Shown here in pieces: positions 23,774 through 32,682 of a DNA stretch of 64,000 nucleotides. The position numbers and the translations under genes were made by a program. Every line of letters begins with the position of its first letter. Within the stretch, counting starts at the first letter, position 1. A model generated the notes under the pieces. It searched no databases. It was not told where the DNA came from and saw only the letters and a program-made list of their open reading frames with translations. The stretch lies in the NCBI GenBank assembly GCA_002491905.1, contig DKWV01000011.1, positions 1 to 64,000 of the forward strand, in the 5' to 3' direction. This stretch comes from Lachnospiraceae bacterium UBA7143. GTDB lineage: Bacteria > Bacillota > Clostridia > Lachnospirales > Lachnospiraceae.

Positions 23774-25192
23774 ATGTTATTTTCCAGTGTTGGATTTTTA
23801 TTTCGGTTTCTGCCGATTTTTATGATAGTCTATCTGGTATTTCCTAAATGCCGCAATATTGTACTTCTAATTGGAAGCCTGATCTTCTATGGAGTGGGAG
23901 AACCGTATTTCGTTCTGCTGCTTCTTTTGTCTGTTCTGGTAAATTTTGGTTTCAGCCGTTATATGTTCTGGGAACCGCGATCCCCACAGACGAACCGAAA
24001 GAAAAAAGCGGCGAGGCGGCGGAAACGCGCGCTTGTGCTGTCTGTGGCGCTCGATCTGGGCGTGTTGTTTGTATTTAAATACTGGGATTTTGCCGCAGGC
24101 AGCATCAATGCGGCTGCAGGAAAAGGACTTTTGCCGTTGCTTTCCCTGGCGCTGCCGCTGGGAATCAGTTTTTATACCTTTCAGATGATTTCCTACCAGA
24201 TTGACTGCTACCGGGGAACCATAAAGGAGCGCGCCGGACTGGTCGCTTTCGCCACTTATGTCTGCATGTTTCCCCAGTTAATTGCCGGTCCCATTGTCCG
24301 CTATGGCGAGGTGGCGGAGCGCATGACGAACAGGCGGGTGCGGATCCGGGATCTGGAAAATGGGTTGAAACTGTTTACACTTGGTCTGGGACTTAAGGTG
24401 CTTCTGGCAAACCAGATCGGCACGCTCTGGAATCTGATTATGACGGCGGGGGCGGGAAGACTGCATGTGCTGGTGGCATGGCTTGGCGCGTTTGCCTACT
24501 CCTTTCAGATCTATTTTGATTTCTGGGGGTATTCCGTAATGGCTATGGGGCTTGGCAAGATGTTGGGATTTTCCATTCCCCGCAATTTTGACCATCCCTA
24601 CACGGCACGTTCCCTGTCGGAATTCTGGAGGAGGTGGCATATAACGCTTGGCAGCTGGTTCAAGGAGTATGTCTACATTCCGCTTGGCGGCAGCCGTAAG
24701 GGTGCCGGACGGACGGTGCGGAATCTTTTTGTCGTCTGGGCTCTTACCGGACTGTGGCATGGCGCTGCGTGGAACTTTGTACTCTGGGGCATTGCCTTTT
24801 TTCTGTTACTTTCCCTGGAAAAAAGGACTTTCGGAAAGCGACTGGAGAAAAGTCTTGTGCTGGGACATATCTATACGGCGCTGTTGATTCCCGTGACCTG
24901 GGTGATCTTTGCGATTACGGATATGGGGCAGCTGATCGGGTATCTGGGCAATCTGGCCGGATATCACAGGGAGGAGGTCCTGGTTGGAATAACGCAGTTT
25001 CTCCGATATCTCAAAGAGTACTGGGGATTATTAATAGCATGCGTTATTTTTGCGACACCCCTGCCTGCAAAGCTGTATTGGAAGTGGAAAGACCGCTGGT
25101 TTGTGGTGCTGATTCTGCTTGGCATCTTCTGGTGGTCGGTCAGGGAGATTATTTCGGGGAGCAATAATCCGTTTCTATATTTTAGATTTTGA
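23774..25192 (+). CDS. MBOAT membrane O-acyltransferase (AlgI/DltB-like)
   Basis: This 472-residue polytopic membrane protein transfers acyl groups, often acetyl, across the membrane to an extracellular polymer. It starts MLFSSVGFLFRFLPIF, typical of AlgI-like members. It contains FPQLIAGPIVRYGEV, the SLSEFWRRWHITLGSWF block, and the conserved His motif GLWHGAAWNFVLWG. The adjacent gene encodes an SGNH protein that normally completes such systems. No polymer synthesis genes are nearby, so the acceptor is unknown. Confidence 0.92.
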   Translation: MLFSSVGFLFRFLPIFMIVYLVFPKCRNIVLLIGSLIFYGVGEPYFVLLLLLSVLVNFGFSRYMFWEPRSPQTNRKKKAARRRKRALVLSVALDLGVLFVFKYWDFAAGSINAAAGKGLLPLLSLALPLGISFYTFQMISYQIDCYRGTIKERAGLVAFATYVCMFPQLIAGPIVRYGEVAERMTNRRVRIRDLENGLKLFTLGLGLKVLLANQIGTLWNLIMTAGAGRLHVLVAWLGAFAYSFQIYFDFWGYSVMAMGLGKMLGFSIPRNFDHPYTARSLSEFWRRWHITLGSWFKEYVYIPLGGSRKGAGRTVRNLFVVWALTGLWHGAAWNFVLWGIAFFLLLSLEKRTFGKRLEKSLVLGHIYTALLIPVTWVIFAITDMGQLIGYLGNLAGYHREEVLVGITQFLRYLKEYWGLLIACVIFATPLPAKLYWKWKDRWFVVLILLGIFWWSVREIISGSNNPFLYFRF

Positions 25193-25211
25193 CGTTTGGA
25201 CGAGGCGAGAA

Positions 25212-26321
25212 ATGAACAGAATAAGAATGAGAACCTTTCTGGAAATCATATATAATTGTCCCTTTATTTTGCTTGTGGCTTTTACAAGTTTTATATTTGT
25301 CCTGTTTTTTGACGGGGAAGGAAATCGAAGGGACGTTCATGAAATAGCGGTTTCACGCCTGCTTGACGAAGGAGGCATGGCGGAGCCTGTGGCGGAAAAT
25401 GCGACTGGAAAGAATGGAGAAATGATAAAAAATGAACTTAAAACAAATGATGCGATCGGAGAAAAGTCGGTGGAGGAGACAGCGCAGGAAGATGACACGC
25501 TCCAAAATGCAGGAGTACGCAGGAAAGAAAATGATAAAATAGAAAACAAGTATGATCGGAAAACAGACATGATAAATCTGGATATGCAGGGAGAATCGGG
25601 GAAAATGGAGACACATACTACGGAGTTTGTGGAATATGTGCCGATTGAGACAAATTCCAGATATTACTCGGATGCAGGAAAAGTTGCATTGACCACGGTG
25701 TATGACTATGTGTTAGAAAACGAGAGTTATTTTAATGATGCCGCTTTTCTGGGAGACTCCCGGACTTTGGGCATATCGGACTATGCGGGACTCACAGGCG
25801 CGGACTTTTTCTGCGACAACGGCATGACCATCTATAAGCTTCTGGGGGATGACGGAGTGACTTACCAGAAGACCGGAGAGAAGGTGGACATGAAGGAAAT
25901 TCTGCAGGAGAAGCATTACGGCAAAATTTACATCATGCTGGGGATGAATGAGCTTGGGTACGGCGATACGCCCATGTACTTAAAACAGTATCTTAAGGTG
26001 ATCAGGCAGATCAAGGAATGGCAGCCGGGTGTTATTATATACGTGATGGCAAATCTCCATGTGAGCCGGGAGAAGAATAATATGGAGACAGAGTTTAACA
26101 ATATAAATATCAACGACAAGAATGTGGCTTCCGCAAGACTCGCCAATGGCACAGATGTATTTTATCTGGACTGCAATCCTCTGTTTACCGACGATGAGGG
26201 GTATCTGCAGGCGGAGCTTACTTTTGACGGGGTGCACCTCTATGCCCAGCACTATGATAAATGGCGGGATTTTCTTTTTGCACATGGGGTTGAGAAGGAT
26301 GGAAACGATACGTCTCAATAA
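25212..26321 (+). CDS. Membrane-anchored SGNH-fold protein, MBOAT partner
   Basis: This 369-residue protein has one N-terminal membrane span (FILLVAFTSFIFVLFF), a charged linker (about residues 45-140) and an extracellular SGNH domain. The catalytic Ser is in FLGDSRTLG, Gly/Asn in MLGMNELGYG, and the Asp-x-x-His pair in FDGVHLY. It starts 19 bases after the MBOAT gene. Such proteins receive the acyl group from the MBOAT partner and pass it to the polymer. ATG 25212 begins just before the membrane span; a longer frame would overlap the MBOAT gene. Confidence 0.86.
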   Translation: MNRIRMRTFLEIIYNCPFILLVAFTSFIFVLFFDGEGNRRDVHEIAVSRLLDEGGMAEPVAENATGKNGEMIKNELKTNDAIGEKSVEETAQEDDTLQNAGVRRKENDKIENKYDRKTDMINLDMQGESGKMETHTTEFVEYVPIETNSRYYSDAGKVALTTVYDYVLENESYFNDAAFLGDSRTLGISDYAGLTGADFFCDNGMTIYKLLGDDGVTYQKTGEKVDMKEILQEKHYGKIYIMLGMNELGYGDTPMYLKQYLKVIRQIKEWQPGVIIYVMANLHVSREKNNMETEFNNININDKNVASARLANGTDVFYLDCNPLFTDDEGYLQAELTFDGVHLYAQHYDKWRDFLFAHGVEKDGNDTSQ

Positions 26322-27060
26322 ATATCTGGCCGCCTGCGGCGTATGCTCCAGACGGGATGCGGATAAACTGATTGAGGCCGGAGTGGTCTCTTTAAACGGT
26401 GAAAAGGCGCGGGCGGGCATGAAAGTGACGCCGGGCGACATGGTGGAAGTCCGGGGGAAATGTCTTCAAAAGCCGGACGAGAAGGTGGTGCTGGCCTACT
26501 ATAAGCCGGTGGGGGTGGTCTGTTCGGAGCGTGACGCCCATGCGGGGCGGCTGGTGACGAAGGAGATCGGATACCATAAGCGTGTGACCTATGCGGGGCG
26601 CCTGGATAAGGATTCCGAAGGCCTTCTGCTTCTCACCGATGACGGAGATCTGATAGACGCGATGATGCGCGGGAAGAACGGGCATGAGAAGGAATATATC
26701 GTAAAGGCGGACAGAAAGTGGGAGGATGCCGCGCTGGAGCGTATGCGCGGGGGTGTATATCTGGAGGAACTGGGACAGACGACAAGACCCTGTGAGATTG
26801 AGCGGATTGGGGAGAAAACCCTGCGGATGGTGCTCACTCAGGGGCTGAACAGGCAGATCAGGCGCATGTGTGAGGCACAGGGATACCGGGTCACCAGCTT
26901 AAAAAGGACACGCGTTATTAATATCCATTTGGAAAAACTGAAACCGGGCGAGTACCGGGAGGTGACAGGAAAAGAGCGGGAGGAGCTGTACCGGCTCTGC
27001 GGGTTATCTGTCGGACGGTCGGGGCAGGAGAATGGCGGGGTGAGAAATGGCGGAAAATAA
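26299..27060 (+). CDS. RsuA/RluF-family rRNA pseudouridine synthase
   Basis: This 253-residue enzyme has an N-terminal S4 RNA-binding domain (IRLNKYLAACGVCSRRDADK) and a pseudouridine synthase domain with the catalytic Asp in AGRLDKDSEGLLLL. The closing NRQIRRMCEAQGYRV motif is typical of the RsuA/RluB/RluE/RluF group. The start lies inside the 3' end of the SGNH gene and the end overlaps ligA, implying a compact operon. Which rRNA position it modifies cannot be stated. Confidence 0.9.
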   Translation: METIRLNKYLAACGVCSRRDADKLIEAGVVSLNGEKARAGMKVTPGDMVEVRGKCLQKPDEKVVLAYYKPVGVVCSERDAHAGRLVTKEIGYHKRVTYAGRLDKDSEGLLLLTDDGDLIDAMMRGKNGHEKEYIVKADRKWEDAALERMRGGVYLEELGQTTRPCEIERIGEKTLRMVLTQGLNRQIRRMCEAQGYRVTSLKRTRVINIHLEKLKPGEYREVTGKEREELYRLCGLSVGRSGQENGGVRNGGK

Positions 27061-29005
27061 AATGGATCGTATGCGGGAGTTAGTCTCCCTCTTAAACAGG
27101 GCTTCCGAGGCTTACTATGCGAAGGATGAGGAGATCATGTCGAATTTCGAGTACGACAGACTCTATGATGAGCTGACGGAGCTGGAGCGGGAGCTGGGCG
27201 TCACCCTGACGGACAGTCCGACGGTACAGGTGGGCTATGAGGCGGTGGATGAGCTGCCGAAGGAACGGCATGAGTCGCCGATGCTTTCCCTTGCGAAGAC
27301 CAAGAGCAGGGAGGAGCTTGCGGAATGGTTGAACGGCAAAGAGGGGCTTCTTTCGTGGAAACTGGACGGGCTGACCATTGTGCTGACCTATCAGGACGGC
27401 GCGCTGCTAAAGGCGGTGACGAGAGGAAACGGTGAGGTGGGCGAGGTGGTCACCAACAATGCGAGAGTATTCCGCAATGTGCCTATTTCCATTCCCTATC
27501 AGGGCGAATTGATTCTGCGGGGCGAGGCGGTCATCACCTACAGCGGTTTTGAAAAAATTAACAGGGAAATCGAGGACGATCAGGCGAAGTATAAGAATCC
27601 AAGAAATCTCTGCAGCGGCAGTGTCAGGCAGCTTGACAACCGGATCACGGCACAGAGAGGTGTGCGCTTTTACGCCTTTTCCCTTGTGCGGGCGGACGTG
27701 GATTTCCATAATTCCCGCACAGAGCAGTTTGCCTTCCTGCAAAGGCAGGGGTTTGATGTGGTGGAGCACCGTCTGGTGACGCCGGAAGATATATTAGATA
27801 ACATTAGTTATTTTGAGGAGAAGATACAGACATGCGACGTGCCATCTGACGGGCTGGTGCTCACCTATGAGGATATGGCTTACGGGGCGTCTCTTGGCAG
27901 GACGGCGAAATTTCCCCGGGACTCTATCGCCTTTAAGTGGGCGGATGAACTGCGGGAGACGACGCTTGTCGGGATGGAGTGGAGCGCCAGCCGCACCGGT
28001 CTGATTAACCCGGTGGCGATTTTTGAGCCGGTGGAGCTGGAGGGCACCACAGTGAGCCGGGCGTCCGTGCACAATATCAGTATTGTGCGGGGACTTAAGC
28101 TTGGTATCGGGGATCAGATCACGGTCTACAAGGCGAATATGATTATTCCCCAGATCGCGGAGAATCTGACAAAGAGCGATTCACTGGAAATCCCGGAGAA
28201 CTGTCCCGTATGCGGACAGCCCACCCGTATCAGTCAGATGAACGACGTGCTGACGCTTATGTGTGACAACCCCGACTGTGATGCGAAGAAGATCAAGGCG
28301 TTTACCCTGTTGGTGAGCCGGGACGCGCTGAATGTGGACGGCCTGTCGGAGTCCACGCTGGAAAAGTTTCTGGCCAGAGGATTTTTACATGGATTTGCGG
28401 ATCTGTTCCGGCTGGAACGGTTCCGGGAAGAGATCACGCAGATGGAGGGATTTGGGGAGAAATCCTGGCAGAATCTTTCGGAAAGTCTGGAGAGAGCGAG
28501 AAAGACCACGCTGCCGCGGCTGCTTTATGGACTGGGGATAGAGAATGTGGGCGTGGCAAACGCCAAAATGCTGTGCAGATACTTCCAGTATGACCTGCAG
28601 GCCCTCAGGGACGCCTCTGTGGAGGAACTGGCCCAGATCGACGGCGTGGGCGGAGTGATTGCCCAGAGCATCTATGACTATTTTCACAGGGAAAAGACCG
28701 TGGAGCAGCTTGAAAATCTGCTGGGGGAAGTGGAGCTTGAAAAACAGGAGGCGGATGCGGAGGAGCAGACATTATCCGGCATGAGCTTCGTCATTACGGG
28801 GAGTCTTATGCACTTCGAAAACAGAAATGCCATGAAGGAGGAGATAGAGAAGCGGGGTGGAAAGGTGACCGGGAGCGTGACGGGCAAGACCGTCTGCCTG
28901 ATTAACAACGACACTGCATCCCAGTCCTCCAAGAATAAGAAGGCGAAGGAGCTGGGGGTACGGATTATATCTGAGGAAGACTTTATGGGAGAGTATCTGC
29001 AATAA
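27047..29005 (+). CDS. ligA: NAD-dependent DNA ligase
   Basis: This 652-residue ligase seals nicks in replication and repair using NAD. The N-terminal Ia domain (NFEYDRLYDELTELE) is followed by the adenylation domain with the lysine in SWKLDGLTIVL, then an OB fold. A Cys4 zinc finger (CPVCG ... CDNPDC) and helix-hairpin-helix repeats follow. A C-terminal BRCT domain starts about residue 575 (LSGMSFVITGSL). Length is slightly below the usual 670. The active-site motif is KLDGLT rather than the common KIDGLA, a mild change. Confidence 0.95.
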   Translation: MAENKMDRMRELVSLLNRASEAYYAKDEEIMSNFEYDRLYDELTELERELGVTLTDSPTVQVGYEAVDELPKERHESPMLSLAKTKSREELAEWLNGKEGLLSWKLDGLTIVLTYQDGALLKAVTRGNGEVGEVVTNNARVFRNVPISIPYQGELILRGEAVITYSGFEKINREIEDDQAKYKNPRNLCSGSVRQLDNRITAQRGVRFYAFSLVRADVDFHNSRTEQFAFLQRQGFDVVEHRLVTPEDILDNISYFEEKIQTCDVPSDGLVLTYEDMAYGASLGRTAKFPRDSIAFKWADELRETTLVGMEWSASRTGLINPVAIFEPVELEGTTVSRASVHNISIVRGLKLGIGDQITVYKANMIIPQIAENLTKSDSLEIPENCPVCGQPTRISQMNDVLTLMCDNPDCDAKKIKAFTLLVSRDALNVDGLSESTLEKFLARGFLHGFADLFRLERFREEITQMEGFGEKSWQNLSESLERARKTTLPRLLYGLGIENVGVANAKMLCRYFQYDLQALRDASVEELAQIDGVGGVIAQSIYDYFHREKTVEQLENLLGEVELEKQEADAEEQTLSGMSFVITGSLMHFENRNAMKEEIEKRGGKVTGSVTGKTVCLINNDTASQSSKNKKAKELGVRIISEEDFMGEYLQ

Positions 29006-29127
29006 AAGGGTAAAAAGGGAAAAATTGTGGATTATTTGTGAACTTCTGTCAAACTATTTCATTTACTGCCCGGATGTGTTAGATTTATTTTCTGGAGATA
29101 AATTATGATAGAAAGAGGGAACACATC

Positions 29128-30270
29128 ATGGAAAAGAAAAAGTCTGCCAAGCCGGGCGAAGGCACAGGCGTGAGCAAAAGTAAAGCAAAAAGAGAAACGC
29201 GCAGAAAGCAGATGCAGAAAGCGAAGCGGGAAGCGGGCGCTGCCAGAATCATGTGGACTGCAGTGGCGGTGGTCATTGCGCTGGGGATTCTGTATGTAGT
29301 AGGACGGCAGTTGTATATCATGGCGATCCGTACGACTCCGGGCACAGATTACAGTGCGGGCCTTGCGGATGACGGCAGAATTGCAGATGCGGATATGAAG
29401 GCAATGGTTGAGCTGGCAGATTATAAAAATATTTCAGTGCCGGAGGAAGAGGTTGCGGCAACGGAGGAAGAGGTTGAGGGTGAGATCGCTTCAACGCTGG
29501 AGTCTTATAAGGAACTCAGCACGGATGAAAATCTGGAAATCGCTGATGGCGATGAAGTCAATATAGATTATGTGGGAACCGTAGACGGTGTCGAGTTTGA
29601 AGGCGGAAACAGCGGTGGTGCAGGATATGATCTGACTATCGGATCAGGAACGTTTGTGGATGATTTCGAGCAGCAGTTGATTGGACATAAGCCGGGAGAG
29701 AGTGTGAGCGTGGAGGTTACTTTCCCCGAGGATTACAGGGAAGAAATGGCAGGTAAAGACGCTGTTTTTGCGGTCACGATCAACGGTATCCAGGTGACGC
29801 CGGAGCTGACGGATGCTTTTGTGGCGGAGAATCTGGCGGATACGGAGGAGGTATCTACAGCGGCGGAATATAGGGCCAAAGTGGAAAACAATTTTTATCA
29901 GGAGCATCTTCAGGACTATCTTACGACATATGTGCTGGAGAATTCCACGGTAAATAGTTACCCCCGCAAATATGTGAAGGCGACAAAGTCCATTTTGAAA
30001 AACAGCGACGGGAATTCCGGCACGGAGACGGAGGATGAAATTGCCTATGAGAAAGAGCTCACACAGAGAGCCGAAGAAGAGGTAAAGGAGAACATGGTCT
30101 ATCAGGCCCTTTTTGAGGACGCAGGACTTTCCTTTGACGCGGATGCGTATTATGCGGAGCAGGTTGAGACAATGGGTGAGGAATATGTGGAAAGATATGG
30201 CGCCGGTTATTTGGCACAGGGTGAGATCAAACAGATGGCGACTGACTATCTGGTAGGTTTGTATCAGTGA
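29128..30270 (+). CDS. Membrane-anchored trigger-factor-like FKBP isomerase
   Basis: This 380-residue protein has a basic cytoplasmic N terminus and one membrane span (about residues 47-70). It then has an FKBP peptidyl-prolyl isomerase domain (GDEVNIDYVGTVDGVEFEGG; FEQQLIGHKPGES) and a helical C-terminal part like the trigger-factor chaperone domain. Ordinary trigger factor is soluble and starts with a ribosome-binding domain; here that domain is replaced by the membrane anchor. It probably folds proteins on the outer face of the membrane. Confidence 0.85.
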   Translation: MEKKKSAKPGEGTGVSKSKAKRETRRKQMQKAKREAGAARIMWTAVAVVIALGILYVVGRQLYIMAIRTTPGTDYSAGLADDGRIADADMKAMVELADYKNISVPEEEVAATEEEVEGEIASTLESYKELSTDENLEIADGDEVNIDYVGTVDGVEFEGGNSGGAGYDLTIGSGTFVDDFEQQLIGHKPGESVSVEVTFPEDYREEMAGKDAVFAVTINGIQVTPELTDAFVAENLADTEEVSTAAEYRAKVENNFYQEHLQDYLTTYVLENSTVNSYPRKYVKATKSILKNSDGNSGTETEDEIAYEKELTQRAEEEVKENMVYQALFEDAGLSFDADAYYAEQVETMGEEYVERYGAGYLAQGEIKQMATDYLVGLYQ

Positions 30271-30302
30271 GAGAATGTAAAAAATAAGTGGGCATAAATA
30301 AT

Positions 30303-30340
30303 CCCGGCAGATCGGAACGGTCATCTGCCGGGAACTTTTT
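30303..30340. terminator. Bidirectional terminator between convergent genes
   Basis: CCCGGCAGAT pairs with ATCTGCCGGG, followed by AACTTTTTG on the plus strand. The minus strand reads A/T-rich beyond the stem. It separates the isomerase gene from metA. Confidence 0.8.
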
Positions 30341-30356
30341 GTATCCATCCGTTATA

Positions 30357-31271
30357 TCAGATCTCCCGCACATCGTAGGGCGTGGTCTGATACACATAGT
30401 AATTAAGCCAGTTGGAAAAGAGAAGCTGTCCTGCGGAACGCCAGTTTACGATTGGTTCTTTCGAGGGGTCATCATCCGGGAAATAGTTTACCGGGATTTT
30501 GGGATTCATGCCCTTCTCCATGTCGCGGGCGTATTCCAGCGCCAGCGTATCGGCATCGTATTCCAGATGGCAGGTGATGAAGAAATGTCTGCTGTCCTCG
30601 GTTTTGGCGATAGCCATACCGGCTTCGTCTGAGACGGCCATCAGTTCCAGATTCGGCACGGAGGCAATCTGCGCCGGATCAATCGTCATGGCACGGGACT
30701 GGGGTGCGTGGAAGACATCGTCAAAGCCCCGGAAGAGGGGCGATTTCCGTTTGAGAATCCTGTGGGTATAAACACCGGACAGTTTTTCGTTCAAATCTTC
30801 CCGGTCCAGACCGTAGAAATAGTACAGGGCGGCGTAAGCGCCCCAGCACAGATGGAGGGTACAGTGCACATGCGTGCGGCCCCACTCCATGATGGTACAG
30901 ATTTCATCCCAGTATGCCACTTTTTCAAAACGGACGTGGTCGAGAGGGGCACCGGTGATAATCATACCGTCAAATTTGCGATCCTTAATCTGATCAAAGG
31001 TTGTGTAGAATGCCTCCATATGGTTGGAATCGGTATGCTGCGGCGTGTAGCTTGCAGTCTGTAAAAACTCTACATTCACCTGCAGGGGTGTATTTGAGAG
31101 CTTCCGCAGAAGCTGGGTTTCGGTTACCTCTTTGGTGGGCATCAGATTTAAGATCAGTACATCCAAAGGACGGATATCCTGATGCATCGCCCGGTATTCC
31201 GTCATGACAAATATATTTTCCTTCTCTAAAATGCCGGTTGCCGGCAGTAAATCCGCTACTTTGATGGGCAT
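30357..31271 (-). CDS. metA: Homoserine O-acyltransferase (MetA)
   Basis: This 304-residue cytoplasmic enzyme acylates homoserine as the first committed step of methionine synthesis. It begins MPIKVADLLPATGILEKENI, typical of the family. The catalytic Cys is in LCWGAYAALYYFYG and the His/Glu pair in ITCHLEYD. Many Firmicutes members use acetyl-CoA rather than succinyl-CoA; the sequence alone does not settle it here. No SAM riboswitch or T-box was seen in the short upstream region. Confidence 0.94.
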   Translation of the reverse strand: MPIKVADLLPATGILEKENIFVMTEYRAMHQDIRPLDVLILNLMPTKEVTETQLLRKLSNTPLQVNVEFLQTASYTPQHTDSNHMEAFYTTFDQIKDRKFDGMIITGAPLDHVRFEKVAYWDEICTIMEWGRTHVHCTLHLCWGAYAALYYFYGLDREDLNEKLSGVYTHRILKRKSPLFRGFDDVFHAPQSRAMTIDPAQIASVPNLELMAVSDEAGMAIAKTEDSRHFFITCHLEYDADTLALEYARDMEKGMNPKIPVNYFPDDDPSKEPIVNWRSAGQLLFSNWLNYYVYQTTPYDVREI

Positions 31272-31449
31272 GGGAATCCTTACCTTTCTCTTGGGTTGTA
31301 TTATTTATTAAGAGAGCATAAATGATACAATGTATGATATCACAAACAGGGAGGGCGTGCAAGGCGACAACTTATGTCTACGGACATTTTTACCAAAGAT
31401 TAACTTAAGATTTCCTTAAATTTTGTAAATCGGAAAACCGATACAGAGA

Positions 31450-31478
31450 TTGACCCATTTACTGGAAAATGATATAGT
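31450..31478 (+). promoter_or_regulatory. Strong sigma-A promoter of the 31584 gene
   Basis: TTGACC (31450-31455), a 17-base spacer and TATAGT (31473-31478). It is followed by a leader of about 100 bases and an AAGGAGGATG ribosome binding site. The combination suggests high expression. Confidence 0.7.
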
Positions 31479-31583
31479 AAAAGAAATAGTGTGGAGGGGG
31501 TAAAGCACAAATGTAACTTCTCTCTACAAATATACCACACTTAAAGACTGAAAAGCTTTAGACAAAGAAGGAGGATGATTGAA

Positions 31584-32156
31584 ATGAAGAAATTAATTGC
31601 ATTAACACTGGCAGGCGCTATGATTTTCTCTATGCCTGTTATGGCAAAGGAAGGGGTTGGCGCTCCCGGCGCTCCCGTAGCAGTTTATCTGGAGGCAGAT
31701 TCTGACATTGGCGTTCCCGCTGAGACTGTTCGTGCCATCGAAGAGGATAAGACCATCAGTGAGCACATGAACAACGCGGTAGTTGATCATTGGGCTATGG
31801 ATCCTGAGGATGTTCAGGATCTGGCAATCGGCAAGGGCGCAGTTCTTGACGGCGTAGCAGCTCCTGGCCTTACCTTTGAGCTGTTAAAGCCTGAACTCAA
31901 GAGAGTGTATGCTGCAAAGGAGCTGGCTCAGGGTAAGGGTTCCCTGCTTGCTGTTGCTAATGTACACACACATGTAGGTTATGGCACTGCTCAGATCACT
32001 TTCTACGCTCCCGGCGTAAAGGCTGGTCAGGCGATCACCGTTTATCAGCGCGTTACCGATGACAACTGGGTTGCAGTTCCCACTGTAGTTGCTGACGATC
32101 ATGTAACCGTTGATATTACAGATAATACGCACCTTGCATTCATCGAGGCAAAATAA
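31584..32156 (+). CDS. Small secreted protein of unknown function
   Basis: This 190-residue protein has a clear signal peptide (MKKLIALTLAGAMIFSMPVMA, cleavage after AMA-like VMA). The mature part has a helical N-terminal half and a beta-rich C-terminal domain (FYAPGVKAGQAITVYQRV, then DDHVTVDITDNTHLAF). There is no lipobox, cell-wall anchor or catalytic motif. ATG 31584 is chosen because AAGGAGG abuts the earlier ATG at 31575. Its own strong promoter and perfect terminator make it an independent, probably abundant, secreted product. Family not recognised. Confidence 0.85.
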   Translation: MKKLIALTLAGAMIFSMPVMAKEGVGAPGAPVAVYLEADSDIGVPAETVRAIEEDKTISEHMNNAVVDHWAMDPEDVQDLAIGKGAVLDGVAAPGLTFELLKPELKRVYAAKELAQGKGSLLAVANVHTHVGYGTAQITFYAPGVKAGQAITVYQRVTDDNWVAVPTVVADDHVTVDITDNTHLAFIEAK

Positions 32157-32186
32157 GAGTTTCGGGAATTTCGTTTAAGTGTGGAA

Positions 32187-32217
32187 AAACGCACCGTCTT
32201 TCTGACGGTGCGTTTTT
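32187..32217 (+). terminator. Rho-independent terminator of the 31584 gene
   Basis: AAACGCACCGTC pairs with GACGGTGCGTTT across a five-base loop and runs into TTTTT. It is a textbook intrinsic terminator. Confidence 0.9.
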
Positions 32218-32264
32218 GTGACTTCCATGCTTTGCAGAGCGTTTTGATGCGTGGCAGAAAAGAT

Positions 32265-32293
32265 TTGCATAATTCTGTATTTTGCATTATAAT
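32265..32293 (+). promoter_or_regulatory. Sigma-A promoter of the 32332 gene
   Basis: TTGCAT (32265-32270), a 17-base spacer and a perfect TATAAT (32288-32293), 38 bases before the start codon. Confidence 0.7.
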
Positions 32294-32331
32294 CTATGTG
32301 TATTAACGCTTCGAGGGGGAACAGGTAAATT

Positions 32332-32622
32332 ATGGAGACAGCGTATCAGAAGGTTAAGGTACACAATGAATTAGAGTGGTGTCAGGTAAAGGATATGGAG
32401 ACGAAGGAGAAGATTGAAAAGGTCCTTTTGAAACACCGGGTATCCTATTTCGTAAAGTGGGAGAAGCCGAAATTCTTTTCCAATGATACCTTTGGCTCCT
32501 GCGTGTTCTGCGTGAACCAGCTGCAGAAGGAGAGCGCGGATGAGGCGATTCAGGAGCTTACGGACGAGGTGCGGGATAAGATTCGTTTTATTAACCGCAA
32601 GGTGGACAAGACTTTTTATTAG
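32332..32622 (+). CDS. Conserved-looking 96-residue protein of unknown function
   Basis: This small soluble protein begins METAYQKVKVHNELEWCQVK. It has a predicted alpha/beta pattern, one close Cys pair (GSCVFCVNQLQKE) and a basic C terminus. It has its own promoter, a GAGGGGG ribosome binding site and a terminator, so it is a monocistronic gene. I do not recognise the family and no function is suggested by the context. Confidence 0.78.
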   Translation: METAYQKVKVHNELEWCQVKDMETKEKIEKVLLKHRVSYFVKWEKPKFFSNDTFGSCVFCVNQLQKESADEAIQELTDEVRDKIRFINRKVDKTFY

Positions 32623-32637
32623 ACTGATGACGAACAG

Positions 32638-32674
32638 ACCCGGGCGGCGTAATGTGCGCCCGGGTTCCCTTTTT
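32638..32674. terminator. Terminator between the 32332 gene and the activase gene
   Basis: ACCCGGGCG pairs with CGCCCGGGT, followed by TCCCTTTTTT on the plus strand. It lies between convergent genes and may serve both. Confidence 0.8.
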
Positions 32675-32682
32675 TCAACCTT

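Noticed and set aside
23774..26321. Alginate biosynthesis locus
   Set aside because: The MBOAT protein is AlgI-like, but no polymerase or other alginate genes are present. A generic acyl-transfer pair is the safer call.
31272..31400. SAM riboswitch or T-box before metA
   Set aside because: The upstream region is too short and lacks the conserved motifs.
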